From positions 3,844,001 to 3,908,000 of the forward strand of contig CM106585.1 in the NCBI GenBank assembly GCA_048013815.1: a DNA stretch of 64,000 bases, written 5' to 3'. The position numbers and the translations under genes were made by a program. Under the pieces are notes generated by a model that saw only the letters and a program-made list of their open reading frames with translations, searched no databases and was not told the DNA's origin. Numbering within the stretch: position 1 is the stretch's first letter; each line of letters begins with the position of its first letter. This stretch comes from Setoptus koraiensis. Taxonomy: Eukaryota; Arthropoda. Of this stretch, positions 26,874-36,050 are shown piece by piece.

Positions 26874-26884
26874 ACTATATAAAC
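26874..26884. promoter_or_regulatory. TATA-like element, orientation uncertain
   Basis: ctatataaacc reads TATATAAA on plus and GTTTATATAG on minus. If minus, it could serve the 127-aa gene with a leader of about 350 nt. If plus, no gene was recognised downstream. The short inverted repeat tcgaccaatcgtggtcga lies about 20 bp away. Confidence 0.35.
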
Positions 26885-26898
26885 CTTGTACATCGACC

Positions 26899-27670
26899 AA
26901 TCGTGGTCGATTTCCTACTTCTATCTCACTCAGGTTAATAAATGATGGTAGCAACCATACTCACAGACACTATTTACAATAATACAATTCATTAGAGGCC
27001 TCTGATGGAAATTCTTTTAAACCGAAAGTGTAGAAACAACTTCTGACGTTCTTAGCTTCATATTTGAGCTATAGACTTGAAATTTCATATGTTACTAGAT
27101 TTGACTATAAGAAGGTCTCTGGCATCAATTTCAGATTTTTACAACTTCCGGTTCTGGTGATATTCAGGAAATATAATGAATTTGTATGCATTAAGGCCGA
27201 GCCGCGCCTGCGTGGACATCAGACCACGCTTGCGTCGACTGATTCTGCTTCCGAGTCTATGTGACGTAAGGAGGACAGTGGGGATCCTTTCAAAGACGGT
27301 CCAGAAAACGCAACCTAGCGAGAAGTTCGACGGACGGACGTTGCGCTGAACATCACGTTGCGTCAGGAAGTGGTGCCCAGCACCCCTCAAACAAAAACTG
27401 CAAGCTAGAACAAGTTTGATTTTCGAGCACTCATATTGAAGAGGTCCTTCTGTTCCCCACTCTGATACACTTGAAATAATCACTTTACATTGTATGACCA
27501 TAAAGTCAAAGAAATTGACGATGGTGACGATATTTACATAGAGATGGAAAATCCGAATTCAGATCAGAAGAGTAAAGCAGTGTAGGGCATCAGGCAAGAT
27601 TGGCGAGATTGCATCGGGTGCAACGAGACAGTTACAGAAGAGGATCACCTCGAGGCTCTATCGGGGTTGA
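26899..27670. other. Intergenic, no gene seen
   Basis: Locally GC-richer than its surroundings between about 27190 and 27480, with open frames on both strands (minus 27139-27501) but no domain, signal peptide or splice signals I could support. It may be a decayed unique sequence. Confidence 0.35.
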
Positions 27671-27721
27671 TGATCGCTTGATGGAAGAATTACGACAAGT
27701 TTATAAATCAGAGAGGCGCTA
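27671..27721. repeat. 51-bp element, identical copy A
   Basis: Fifty-one bases identical to 31067-31117, including a TATA-like ttataaatcagag. Flanking similarity continues on both sides (gggtgcaacgagacag upstream; gatttgatga and tatataaatgg downstream) but is broken by insertions and deletions. It lies about 90 bp past the stop of paralogue 2. Confidence 0.85.
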
Positions 27722-27727
27722 TTTATT
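27722..27727 (-). terminator. Poly(A) signal AATAAA, paralogue 2
   Basis: Minus-strand AATAAA 85 nt past the stop at 27812. Its context differs from the conserved site of paralogues 1 and 3. Confidence 0.5.
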
Positions 27728-27811
27728 AGGCCGTCAATGCAGTTGATTTGATGAATGATTGTTTTTTATATAAATGGTCTAACGAGTTGGTTCACTTATC
27801 ATAAAGGATCA

Positions 27812-28564
27812 TCAGAATGGATATACTCTAAGTCTAAAGTCTCGAAAATAGTTGGGATAGTACCAGCTATCAACTTCCCCCATACTTTTGTCTGGCAGCT
27901 CTAATCTAAATAGGTGTCCGTCATTGGAAGAAGCTGCTCTAATCATCTCATCAGTGTACTGACAAACAATTGCAGCTGAGTATGCCGCCGAGATAGGCCG
28001 ATAGCCTGATACAACATTTTGGAGGAAATCAATTTCGTCTATTCTTTCTTCTCGCTGTAATTTCTGCAGGTCATTGATTGCAGCATAGAAATTGTAATAT
28101 TTTTTGTTTTCTTCTTTCCTGAAAGGTAAACACATATCATTCATTTGTTTGACACATTCAGCCTTCTTAAAATCATTCTTCCCATAGTTGAACTTTGTGC
28201 TGAGAAATGACTCGAAGTTCTTCAAAAACTCTTGCTGCAGTGTTGGATGTTTAGCTTGCAAGCCGGCAACAATTCTACGAACGCGTATCATGTCAACACT
28301 CTCCGATGTAGGTATCCCCGTGGCCAATTGCATCACCCGTATCGTTTTTCTTGGCCAGTGATAATATCTACTCTGGTCACGAACTGAACTAGTTAGCTTC
28401 AAATTTTCTCTCAAGCCTAAAAAGCCTGATTCTTTCCGGTACCATTTTTCAACTTCGTCATTTATCTGTTGTATGCGAGTGAAAAAAATCTTTTCGCTTG
28501 CAATCAATGCGACAGAGCTAACGACGACCAAAATAGTGACACAAATAAAATCGATCCACCTCAT
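27812..28564 (-). CDS. Secreted protein of tandem family, paralogue 2 (250 aa)
   Basis: Same architecture as the other two members: signal peptide at residues 1-22, WYRKESGF, HWPRKTI, the KFNYGKNDFKKAEC block and the Trp/Tyr-rich tail. It is the most divergent of the three around residues 57-60 (LTSSVRDQS in place of LSNEVRDQS) and at the C-terminus, where RDFRLRVYPF replaces RDSPYPF, consistent with a small insertion. Three mature Cys positions are kept. The 3' flank is unlike that of paralogues 1 and 3 and instead carries the 51-bp element shared with 31067. The 5' leader (about 140 bp) is conserved. Function unknown. Confidence 0.85.
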   Translation of the reverse strand: MRWIDFICVTILVVVSSVALIASEKIFFTRIQQINDEVEKWYRKESGFLGLRENLKLTSSVRDQSRYYHWPRKTIRVMQLATGIPTSESVDMIRVRRIVAGLQAKHPTLQQEFLKNFESFLSTKFNYGKNDFKKAECVKQMNDMCLPFRKEENKKYYNFYAAINDLQKLQREERIDEIDFLQNVVSGYRPISAAYSAAIVCQYTDEMIRAASSNDGHLFRLELPDKSMGEVDSWYYPNYFRDFRLRVYPF

Positions 28565-28932
28565 TATTCATTCACCGAATTGCCTAATTGATTGGACGAG
28601 ATGATTTTCCTAATATGTAATTGAGGTTTCTTTTCTATGTGGCTGCGTGGTGATTGGAGCATTCACTGTCCAGTTTAACTTTATTCTAGGGCGTGATATT
28701 CTCAATTGAGTTTATTTTTACTACACTTTTATTTTCACCGAAAGTACTTAAATCTATTTTGGGTGATTTTTTTTGCGACATTCCTCGAAAACATGGCGAT
28801 ACACAAACACAGTGTTTCAAACTCAACTCTCTAACTTCGGATGAAGATTCGTTCAAATAATGGATTTCACTGCATGCGACATAACTCTATCATTAAAAAT
28901 GTAAAAAGTTCGGCTATGGATTGTTTCCGAAG

Positions 28933-28938
28933 TTTATT
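28933..28938 (-). terminator. Conserved poly(A) signal, paralogue 3
   Basis: Minus-strand AATAAA 146 nt past the stop at 29084, in the duplicated context agtttattcgg shared with paralogue 1. Confidence 0.6.
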
Positions 28939-29083
28939 CGGCTTAACAGCATAACAAATGACAGTTTTCAAAATTGTCGAGATATCTATATCTTTAGAAC
29001 ATGTAATGACAATGCGATATTTAGAAGATAACTCTCTTCTTGTTATTGGAGTGGGTTTTTTACTTTCAGAGAATCACAGTGAT

Positions 29084-29833
29084 TCAGCTAGGGAATGGAT
29101 CTGGGGAGTCTCGAAAATAATTGGGATAGTACCAGCTATCAACTTCCCCCATACTTTTGTCCGGCAGCTCTAATCTAAATAGGTGTCCGTCGTTGGAGGA
29201 AGCTGCTCTAATCATCTCATCAATATACTGACATACGATTGCAGCTGAGTATGCCGCTGAGATAGGCTCATAACCTGAAGCAACTTTTAGCATGAAATCA
29301 ATTTCGTCTATTCTTTCTTCTCGCTGTAATTTCTGCAGATCATTGATGGCAGCATAAAAATTGTAATATTTTTTATTTACTACATTCCTGAAAGGTGAAC
29401 ACAAATCATTCATTTTTTTAACACATTCAGCCTTTTTAAAATTATCCTTCCCATAATTGAACTTTGTGATGAGAAATGACTCAAAGTTCGTCAAAAACTC
29501 TTGCTGCAGTTTTGGGTGTTTAAATTTTAAGCCGGCGACGATTCCATGAACGTTTATAATTTCAACTCTATTCGTTGTAGGTACCCCTGTGGCTAATTGC
29601 AACACCTGTATCGTTTTTCTTGGCCAGTGATAGCGACTACTCTGGTCACGAACTTCATTACTCAGCTTCAGATTTTCTCTCAAGCCTGAAAAGCCTGATT
29701 CTTTTCGGTACCATTTTTCAACTTCGTCATTTATCTGTTGTATGCGAGTGAAAAAAAGCTTTTCGCTTGCAATCAATGCGACAGAGCTAACGACGACCAA
29801 AATAGTGACACAAATAAGATCGATCCACCTCAT
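29084..29833 (-). CDS. Secreted protein of tandem family, paralogue 3 (249 aa)
   Basis: Single exon starting with ATG 29833 directly before the signal peptide (MRWIDLICVTILVVVSSVAL). Closest to paralogue 1: they share LSNEVRDQS, TGVPTTNRVE and the RDSP..PF type of tail, and have matching flanks on both sides, so these two probably derive from the same duplication. Substitutions cluster at residues 93-105, 136-152 and 180-197, while the N-terminal WYRKESGF region and the C-terminal SSNDGHLFRLELPDK block are nearly fixed, suggesting constraint there. The three mature cysteines are kept. The gene is intact. Biochemical role unknown; salivary, cuticular or immune secretion would all fit and none is supported. 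Confidence 0.85.
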   Translation of the reverse strand: MRWIDLICVTILVVVSSVALIASEKLFFTRIQQINDEVEKWYRKESGFSGLRENLKLSNEVRDQSSRYHWPRKTIQVLQLATGVPTTNRVEIINVHGIVAGLKFKHPKLQQEFLTNFESFLITKFNYGKDNFKKAECVKKMNDLCSPFRNVVNKKYYNFYAAINDLQKLQREERIDEIDFMLKVASGYEPISAAYSAAIVCQYIDEMIRAASSNDGHLFRLELPDKSMGEVDSWYYPNYFRDSPDPFPS

Positions 29834-30246
29834 TATTCATTCACCGAATTGCCTAATTGATTGGACGAGATGATTTTCCTAATATGTAATTGAGGTTTCT
29901 TTTCTATGTGGCTGCGTGGCGATTTGAGCCTTCACTGTCCAGTTTAACTTTATTCTAGGGCCTGATATCCACAATGGATTCTATTTCTACTACATTTTTT
30001 CGGACGTTTTTCTTCCAACGAAAGCACTTCAATCTATTTTAGGTGACTTTTTGTTGTGCGACATTCCTCGAAAACATGGCGGCACACATACTTTTGTGGA
30101 TCAGCTAAAGTTTACTAAGGCCTTGTCGCACAATCATCTACTATCCTCGCCATGATGCTTTCTGCTAGAAATTTTCTGGTTCAATAATCTCTATTGATAA
30201 AGACATATTTAAAATCTGTAAAATAATATCTCAAAGCAGCCGCCGC

Positions 30247-30418
30247 TAATACAGATAACACGATTGAAAATTTTTCATTCATTGTCAGCGCTAGGTTAAA
30301 AACAGATCAGCAAAATCAACTCATGCTTATCAGTTGTTAGATGAGTGTAAGTTGATTCTGCTGATCTGTTTTTGACCTGACAATAAACGAAAAATTTTCA
30401 GTCGTATTATCTGTATTA
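30247..30418. mobile_element. Foldback MITE, about 170 bp, TA target duplication
   Basis: Terminal arms of about 75 bp are inverted copies of one another with around 85-90% match by eye. Ends read TA|ATACAGATAA and TTATCTGTAT|TA, so a TA dinucleotide flanks both ends as expected for Tc1/mariner-type insertions. The interior carries no coding capacity. It is a non-autonomous element, moderately old given arm divergence and small indels. Confidence 0.7.
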
Positions 30419-31066
30419 AACACCTAACTTATCAACTATGATATACTGCCCGGATGAAGCTCCATCGGTCCTGTATTTCTTTGTGGTGACGACCGAAAAA
30501 TCGAATCTCAAAAGTCCGAATGCTATTCTGTCTGATCAAAATAGGACTTTCGGCATTGGACCTTTCGATAGCAACCCATTTCTTTGACAGTCTTAAATAT
30601 TCAAAACCAACATGAGATGGTGTCACAATTCCACGGCATTTTTTTTAGTTCGTTGGTGATTCAAGTTCCGCCAGTGTAGAAAGAGGATTGATAGAGCTGC
30701 TAATCTCAATTAATCAAATTTTAAATTTTAACAAATAAACCAAGATTGAGTGATAGCAAGTTAGTATCACTACGCCTTACTGAGTAACTATCTTTTGGCA
30801 AAATAAATCTCGTGCATGGCATATGAATTCAAATCAGATTTGATCGCATCGATGCTTTTATGTATAAGGTCATGTCTCGCGCTACTATTTCTGAGTTTTC
30901 TCTTTCGGAGGAGGGATTGACTGTTTCAAACAGGGCCAGAAGCCTGTCTGTCTATCATGATTGTTCCACCATGGCAGGTTTCTGATCAATAGGAGGAGGC
31001 ATCAGTCTAGAGCATCGAGCGAGATTGAAGAGATCGTGCCGGGTGCAACGAGACAGCCAGGTCTAC

Positions 31067-31117
31067 TGATCGCTTGATGGAAGAATTACGACAAGTTTAT
31101 AAATCAGAGAGGCGCTA
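31067..31117. repeat. 51-bp element, identical copy B
   Basis: Identical over 51 bases to 27671-27721 in the same orientation, with decayed similarity on both sides. It lies 376 bp past the stop of the 479-aa gene. Confidence 0.85.
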
Positions 31118-31350
31118 CAAACAAGGCTGATTTGATGAGTGATTGCTTATATAAATGGAATGCCAGACTATCAATAGTAGACAAAGAAAATTCCAGGAAA
31201 TCGCACGGGTAGTATTGCAATGGCATTGATTAGTTGAGAGAAAGTCTCGGACTGGTCATCGAGAGCGGATATTGTATCGTTTGTCCAACGCTCTTAAGAG
31301 CATGTGGACAAACATTTATTTCTCTTACATTCACTTATGTCTGTTATGAA

Positions 31351-31356
31351 TTTATT
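31351..31356 (-). terminator. Poly(A) signal for 479-aa gene
   Basis: Minus-strand AATAAA 138 nt past the stop at 31494. A second hexamer lies at 31315-31320. Confidence 0.55.
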
Positions 31357-31493
31357 GATGCCCAGCGAACACACCTCAATTGACTGATTGAGTTGATCGT
31401 CGTAACTCGGTCACTTGTTGAGTTTCACATGACTCAGCGACAGGCTGTAAGGAATTCAGTTTTTTTTAGTCAACCAATTAGGTCAGTGGGCAC

Positions 31494-33061
31494 CTAATTG
31501 TAGAATCTAGACTTGTTTATTCGCAAGTATAGCTTGTGACCAACTTCGCGCAGTGCACCGCCAACACCTCTCAATGGTCCATTTGCATAATAATCACGCT
31601 GAGCTGCAGCACCGTATTTGACTGCTCTCACACTATCCACCAATCCAGGGGTCCAATTGGCAATAGAGTTGGCCAATAGACGGATGGGGGCGAAGATAAT
31701 ATTCAACGCGTCACCTGTTGCCTCCAAGGCACTGTCACCAATGACCAGAGCAGCAACACCAGTGCGAGTTCCAAGGGTGAATGCTGATTTGTATGTCTTG
31801 GTGAAATCAATCTGGAATATTTGCTCTTCTTGTTTGTCGCTGAACGGCTCCAAAGGTTGGTCACGTTTTGGTACCGTTCTGTTTGCGTTGACAATTGGAT
31901 AGGCCACATTGCCTTCTTTGTCAAGTTCCAGGGTGGTTCGCATAACGAGGGCGCAAATTCTTTCGATGTGTAACCATTTCTTATTGTTCCAATCGTGTGC
32001 CCATTCCGAATATTCCGATCTGTCGAAGACACCGTGATGACCCAGAATATCTACCGGAGCTGTTGATTGCTCGTAGACATGCTCTAATAGTTCACAAGCG
32101 GCGTACATCGGCTGAATCGGCAGTGAAACGGCATCGATATTTTGGCGATTCTCTCTCAGGCCCTGATGGACCCATTCTCTATTGACGTTCGTTGTGGCCA
32201 CACCAGATGGTGCTTCCTCTTCCAATGAATCGTAGAAGGAAAATATTCTTTTCATGTACTTATCCAGATCTTCCATTTTTTCCACCTTGAAACTGGTCAA
32301 TTTTTCCTCATTCCAAATGCACAATTTCTTCGCGTGTGTATTAGATACAAAGTTACACAACAAGGATGATGCCTCGCGTACTTTAGCCAGATTGTTGCGC
32401 TCAGTTTCGGCGTCTGGGTTGCCGCGATGGCTCAATTGGGCACCATCAAACAAGGCGTTTATTTTTTGTGCTTTCGTTTTGCACAAACGACCCAATTCGG
32501 CCACATATTGGTGAAAATTGTTTGAGAAATATTTCGACATGAACGGCTTGGCCAGAATAACATCTCTGTAGAAGTTGAGCAGATCGTCTATGTGCTGAGT
32601 GGTGCAAAGGTCTTGCTTGCTACGCACAACTCTGCGAAATTCCACAATATCGTCCACGTTAGCCAATATTTGGCTATATTTTTTCTCCGTGCCAAACTTT
32701 GTGTACAGGCCCTCATTGTGTTGGTCCCTCAGGTTTGCAACGGCGCCCACAAAATCACTTAGCTGGCTGAAATGCACGAACACTAGATTGTTTTTTAAAT
32801 AAAAGTCCACTATACCCTGATAATCAAACTTATCGGGGTACTTTTTTTCCAGAATCTGCCCGAACGTCTATGACGCGGCGGATTTGCAGTTGTCGTAGGA
32901 CATTGGCAGATTGTTGTTGAAAATACATTGATGAATATGATTGGTCGCGAATATTGACGAAAAAGAGCTGATCTGGAAACTGCTAGCATACTTACTGAAG
33001 CTTGACTAAGCGCCACGAGAGCGCTCAGTAGAAGAGAGGCCAAAACCAATTTCTCGCTCAT
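31494..33061 (-). CDS. Secreted 479-aa protein, unknown family (two exons)
   Basis: Exon 1 (33061-32996) encodes exactly a signal peptide, [20 protein letters not shown] plus AS, and ends at GCTTCA|GTAAGT. The main exon is 32867-31494 (acceptor ...CATAG, phase 0; 457 codons plus TAG), removing a 128-bp intron. The mature protein is largely helical and soluble with six Cys scattered between about residues 120 and 350 (e.g. QDLCTTQ, GRLCKTK, SLLCNF, KKLCIWNEE, YAACELLEH, RICALVM). A hydrophobic stretch follows near residues 410-445 (GVAALVIGDSALEATGDALN onward). No family is recognised. The acceptor has a weak polypyrimidine tract, and 34 sense codons in the exon-2 frame lie just upstream of its TAG, so the exon boundary may be wrong (see findings). 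AATAAA hexamers follow the stop. Confidence 0.72.
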
Positions 33062-33235
33062 TATACCGCTCAGTGTTACCAGTTGATTTTGAGTTTGAGT
33101 TGGCGAATCAGTAGTTTAAATTTTCGGTTGTGTTTGTGCGACGTTTTTTTCGAAATGAATCCGGTAGAAATAGATACGATTTGCTTGTGTCGATCCAATG
33201 TCTGCTTGCAACGCATCTCACTGAAACTCGGCTTC

Positions 33236-33245
33236 TAAATATAAA
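33236..33245 (-). promoter_or_regulatory. TATA-like element upstream of 479-aa gene
   Basis: Minus strand reads TTTATATTTA, about 180 nt before the start codon, with an initiator-like TCAGT at about 33224-33220. The TATA-to-Inr spacing (about 22 nt) is shorter than usual, so the pairing is tentative. Confidence 0.35.
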
Positions 33246-34064
33246 ACTGCGTAGCCGAGGTCTAGCCATTCGAGAATTCACGAGATCACCTGTTGTAGCT
33301 CGACAATTCATGTCAATGGTCACATGATTGCTGCTCTGCGGCAAAATCATCCGCCCAACAGTCTAATAATATCCGATGTGTCACGAAATGGCGCCATTGA
33401 AAAGTGTGGTCGCGGTTCGCACCGTTGCCATCTCGACTTGGCTTTCGCTTGGTGCTGCTCGTCGTGAATGATTTTTCGGGGATTATTTGCTTTTGTCTTC
33501 TGTCTAAATTAGCATCATGCATGGTTGGTGGTTTTCGCACTCATTAGCTCAACCAGCAATCGAGTGACGTGATGAAAATCAGCAAAACAAAAAAAAATCA
33601 GCAAAACAAAAAATTCAACGACAATCATGCCATTCGCACAAAACGAGGGCCAGTGCGGGGAGCCCCAGCCTACCAGCGGTTATATCTCTAATGGGAGGCG
33701 GTTATATCTCCCATACATTATAACTTGGCCACAACAGCAATGTCCACATTTGTGTCCATCGTCTGACAATGATCGTCCGATCAGATAATCGGACTGGCAA
33801 GTGCGATTGGTCAATTATAATTGTATAATTGTAGGTACCGAAATGTGGTCACTAGATGGCGCTGCGGTATGCAGCCGCACCACTCGCTGCACTTGCTGGT
33901 GGTGTATGCGTTGTGCGCAGGCGCAATAACAAGACACAATCACATAACAAGCGTTAGTGTGTGTTTATTGTGTCCATTTGCAATTTAACTTTCAACCAAT
34001 CAACATCACACATCACATTGTCGTCGTCGTCGTGCTCGTCGTCGTTGTAGTCGTCGTCGGCAGC

Positions 34065-34065
<1 letters not shown>

Positions 34066-34105
<40 letters not shown>
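34066..34105. repeat. AC microsatellite in ZEB-like upstream region
   Basis: Twenty uninterrupted AC units followed by imperfect ACGT/ACAC runs to about 34200. Confidence 0.9.
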
Positions 34106-34108
<3 letters not shown>

Positions 34109-34242
34109 AATTTGCGCGCGCGCGTACAGGTACAGCACACACGCGTATGCGTACACGTACACGTACACACACCGACACACACACCGACACACACACCAAC
34201 ATCGAGTGCATCTGCAACAGAGAATAAAGAAAATAATAATAA

Positions 34243-34891
34243 ATGTCCGATCAATCCGTGTCTCAATTAGTATCTGACGAAATGCTAGAAGATGATGAAC
34301 AAGAAGATGAAAAGATGGTGATTGTGACAACAACAACAACAACAACCACAACAACCGCATCAACAACCGATTCAAAAGAAGAAGAAGAAACAACAACAAC
34401 GCCAGCGTCGTCAGCGGCATCGTCACCTCGGCCGGCCTTGGCAACAACACCGCCATCTCCGTTAGCTGAGGCAACCGCCGAATCGGGCCCCATCGAGAGC
34501 GCGCCCACAAGCGACACAACAACCGACACAACAACCACAGCAACAGAGTCAGTTGCAGACGGTGCAGTAGTAGTAGTTAAAAAGTCGCCCAGACAAATCG
34601 ACGAAGAAGAAGAAGAGGCTGCAGAAGCGGCCGAAGCGGCCGAAGAAGCAGCCGAAGAAGCAGAAGCAGAAGCAGAAGAAGCAGAAGTAGAAGTAGAAGA
34701 AGAAGAAAACGACGACGAAGAAGAAGAAAACGATGAAGAAAATGACGAAGATAGAGATGAAGATGTCAACAGTAGCAGTGAACAACCGCAATCGCAACAA
34801 CAACAGCAACAACTACAATTGCAACAACTGCAACAGCACCAACAGAAGAGGTGCAAAAGAAAACAGGCAAATCCCAAACGTTGTAGAGAAG
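34243..34891 (+). CDS. First coding exon of a ZEB/zfh1-like transcription factor (partial)
   Basis: Starts at ATG 34243 in AATAATAAATG context and ends GAGAAG|GTGAGT (216 codons plus one base, phase 1). The residues are low-complexity: acidic start (EMLEDDEQEDEK), Thr runs, Ala/Glu runs, a long Glu/Asp tract, then a Gln tract. The last 15 residues are distinct, KRCKRKQANPKRCRE, and match the N-terminal motif of vertebrate ZEB1/ZEB2 (RCKRRKQANPRR). The motif also relates to the RRKQxxP motifs of FOG, SALL and BCL11 that bind RBBP4/NuRD. In ZEB1 the first exon ends a few residues after this motif, also in phase 1, ahead of a very long intron, as here. Zinc fingers and homeodomain would lie in exons beyond the window. 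The ~200-residue extension before the motif is unusual. Confidence 0.6.
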
Positions 34892-35879
34892 GTGAGTGGG
34901 CACGCATACAGCGCGCTAATTAGATCATTGTTATTATTATCCGTTGTTGGCTGCAGATTTCGCGCCATGTTGCACAACGTTGCACAATGGTGCACAATTT
35001 TGCACAATTTTGCACAGACTTGCAGATTGTTGGCCGACAATGTCGACCGAATGTCTGGCTTGTTATAAATGCCAGCCAAATTGTCGCTCACAATTGTCAA
35101 TCAATGTCCAGCCGAGCCGACACTGTCCAACGAATGTCTGCGCCCAGTGTGATAATCGCTCGAACCTGTTGCCTCTGACGTCGACGAAAATCGGGCCCCA
35201 TTGTGCCGCTGATATCCGAGGGGCCTCAAATGGCCTGAGCGAGGCACGTTGTGCAGTCGGTTGGTTAGTGCAGCCAAGTCCAAAAAGTGAAACTGTCTGG
35301 GTGAGAGAGTTGCAGAGTTTACCGCACGTTAGAGCGAGCGAGTCAGTGAACTCAAATCAATTGTTGTGCCTGTGATATGTGTGTATTGCCGTCGTTGGTC
35401 CGCAATGATTTGGCAATACTTTCAGGCAGTCACAACAACAGCGACAACAACGACAACAACAACAGCGCTGGTAAGACACAAGATACAAACAGAGAGAAAG
35501 GACAACATTGGTGACATCATCGAAATCATCCCGTTCACGATAATATAGCACAACACACACAATTGTTTAGCTGCAATTGGCAAGTTGTGTTGCGTTGTTG
35601 CAATTGATTGCTGTCGCTGTTTGGCGGTCTTGGCAATGCTGGCAAGCTGGCCACTTGTTGCCAGTTGCCCGTTGCCCGTTGTGAGTACTTTCTCTCTGTC
35701 GATGCGATCCAATTGGATCCAATCGGATCGGATCAGATCAGATCGAGCGAGCCTGAGCTGGCCTGCACTAGCCTGACCTGGTCCAACGGCGCCGCCGCCG
35801 CTGCTGGCCCTGGCTGGCCGACAAACCGCTACTGTCTGTTCTTTTTTGTTGTTGTTGTTGTTGTTGTTGTTGTTCCATT

Positions 35880-36050
35880 CTATTGGACAACGACAAATGG
35901 AGGTTTCGGTTAGCTTGTTCAGTTCGATCAGTTTACGCAGACAAAACTGTTGGTTAACTGTATCGAAGACGATACTGGAACTTTCATTAGGCGACGACTC
36001 GAACTTTGTTCGTTTAAACTTTTTCAATTCTTGCACACGCTGGCGAGCCT
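35880..36050. other. Non-repetitive open stretch, possible exon
   Basis: An island of ordinary-looking codons within the repeat-rich intron. The minus strand reads VQELKKFKRTKFESSPNESS and continues through FDTVNQQFCLRKLIELNKL, preceded by an acceptor-like CTGACAG. The plus strand is also open (SLFSSISLRRQNCWLTVSKT). Neither matches a family I know, and it cannot be decided which, if either, is coding. Confidence 0.2.

Larger units (their letters stand above)
28860..30120. repeat. Segmental duplication unit 3
   Basis: Matches unit 1 (22890-24145) across the 3' flank, gene and 5' flank, including the cgaaaacatggcggcacaca end. Similarity fades after about 30120, where the two 5' flanks become unrelated. 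Confidence 0.8.
30121..31493. other. Intergenic with MITE and shared 51-bp element
   Basis: No gene recognised. It contains the foldback element 30247-30418, the second 51-bp element 31067-31117, a quasi-palindrome near 31280-31314 (gtttgtcca with near-complement tggacaaac), and poly(A) hexamers for the 479-aa gene. Confidence 0.5.
33062..34242. other. Divergent intergenic region
   Basis: Lies between the minus-strand 479-aa gene and the plus-strand ZEB-like exon, so it should hold both promoters. The first part is AT-rich with a TATA-like element at 33236-33245. The composition changes to GC/CA-rich after about 33.8 kb and a 40-bp AC run lies 138 bp before the ZEB-like start codon. No gene seen. 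Confidence 0.5.

Noticed and set aside
34263-34907. 214-codon minus-strand ORF rich in Ser
   Set aside because: It is the antisense of the Glu/Ala/Thr-rich ZEB-like exon; repeated GAA/GCA/ACA codons remove stops on the opposite strand.
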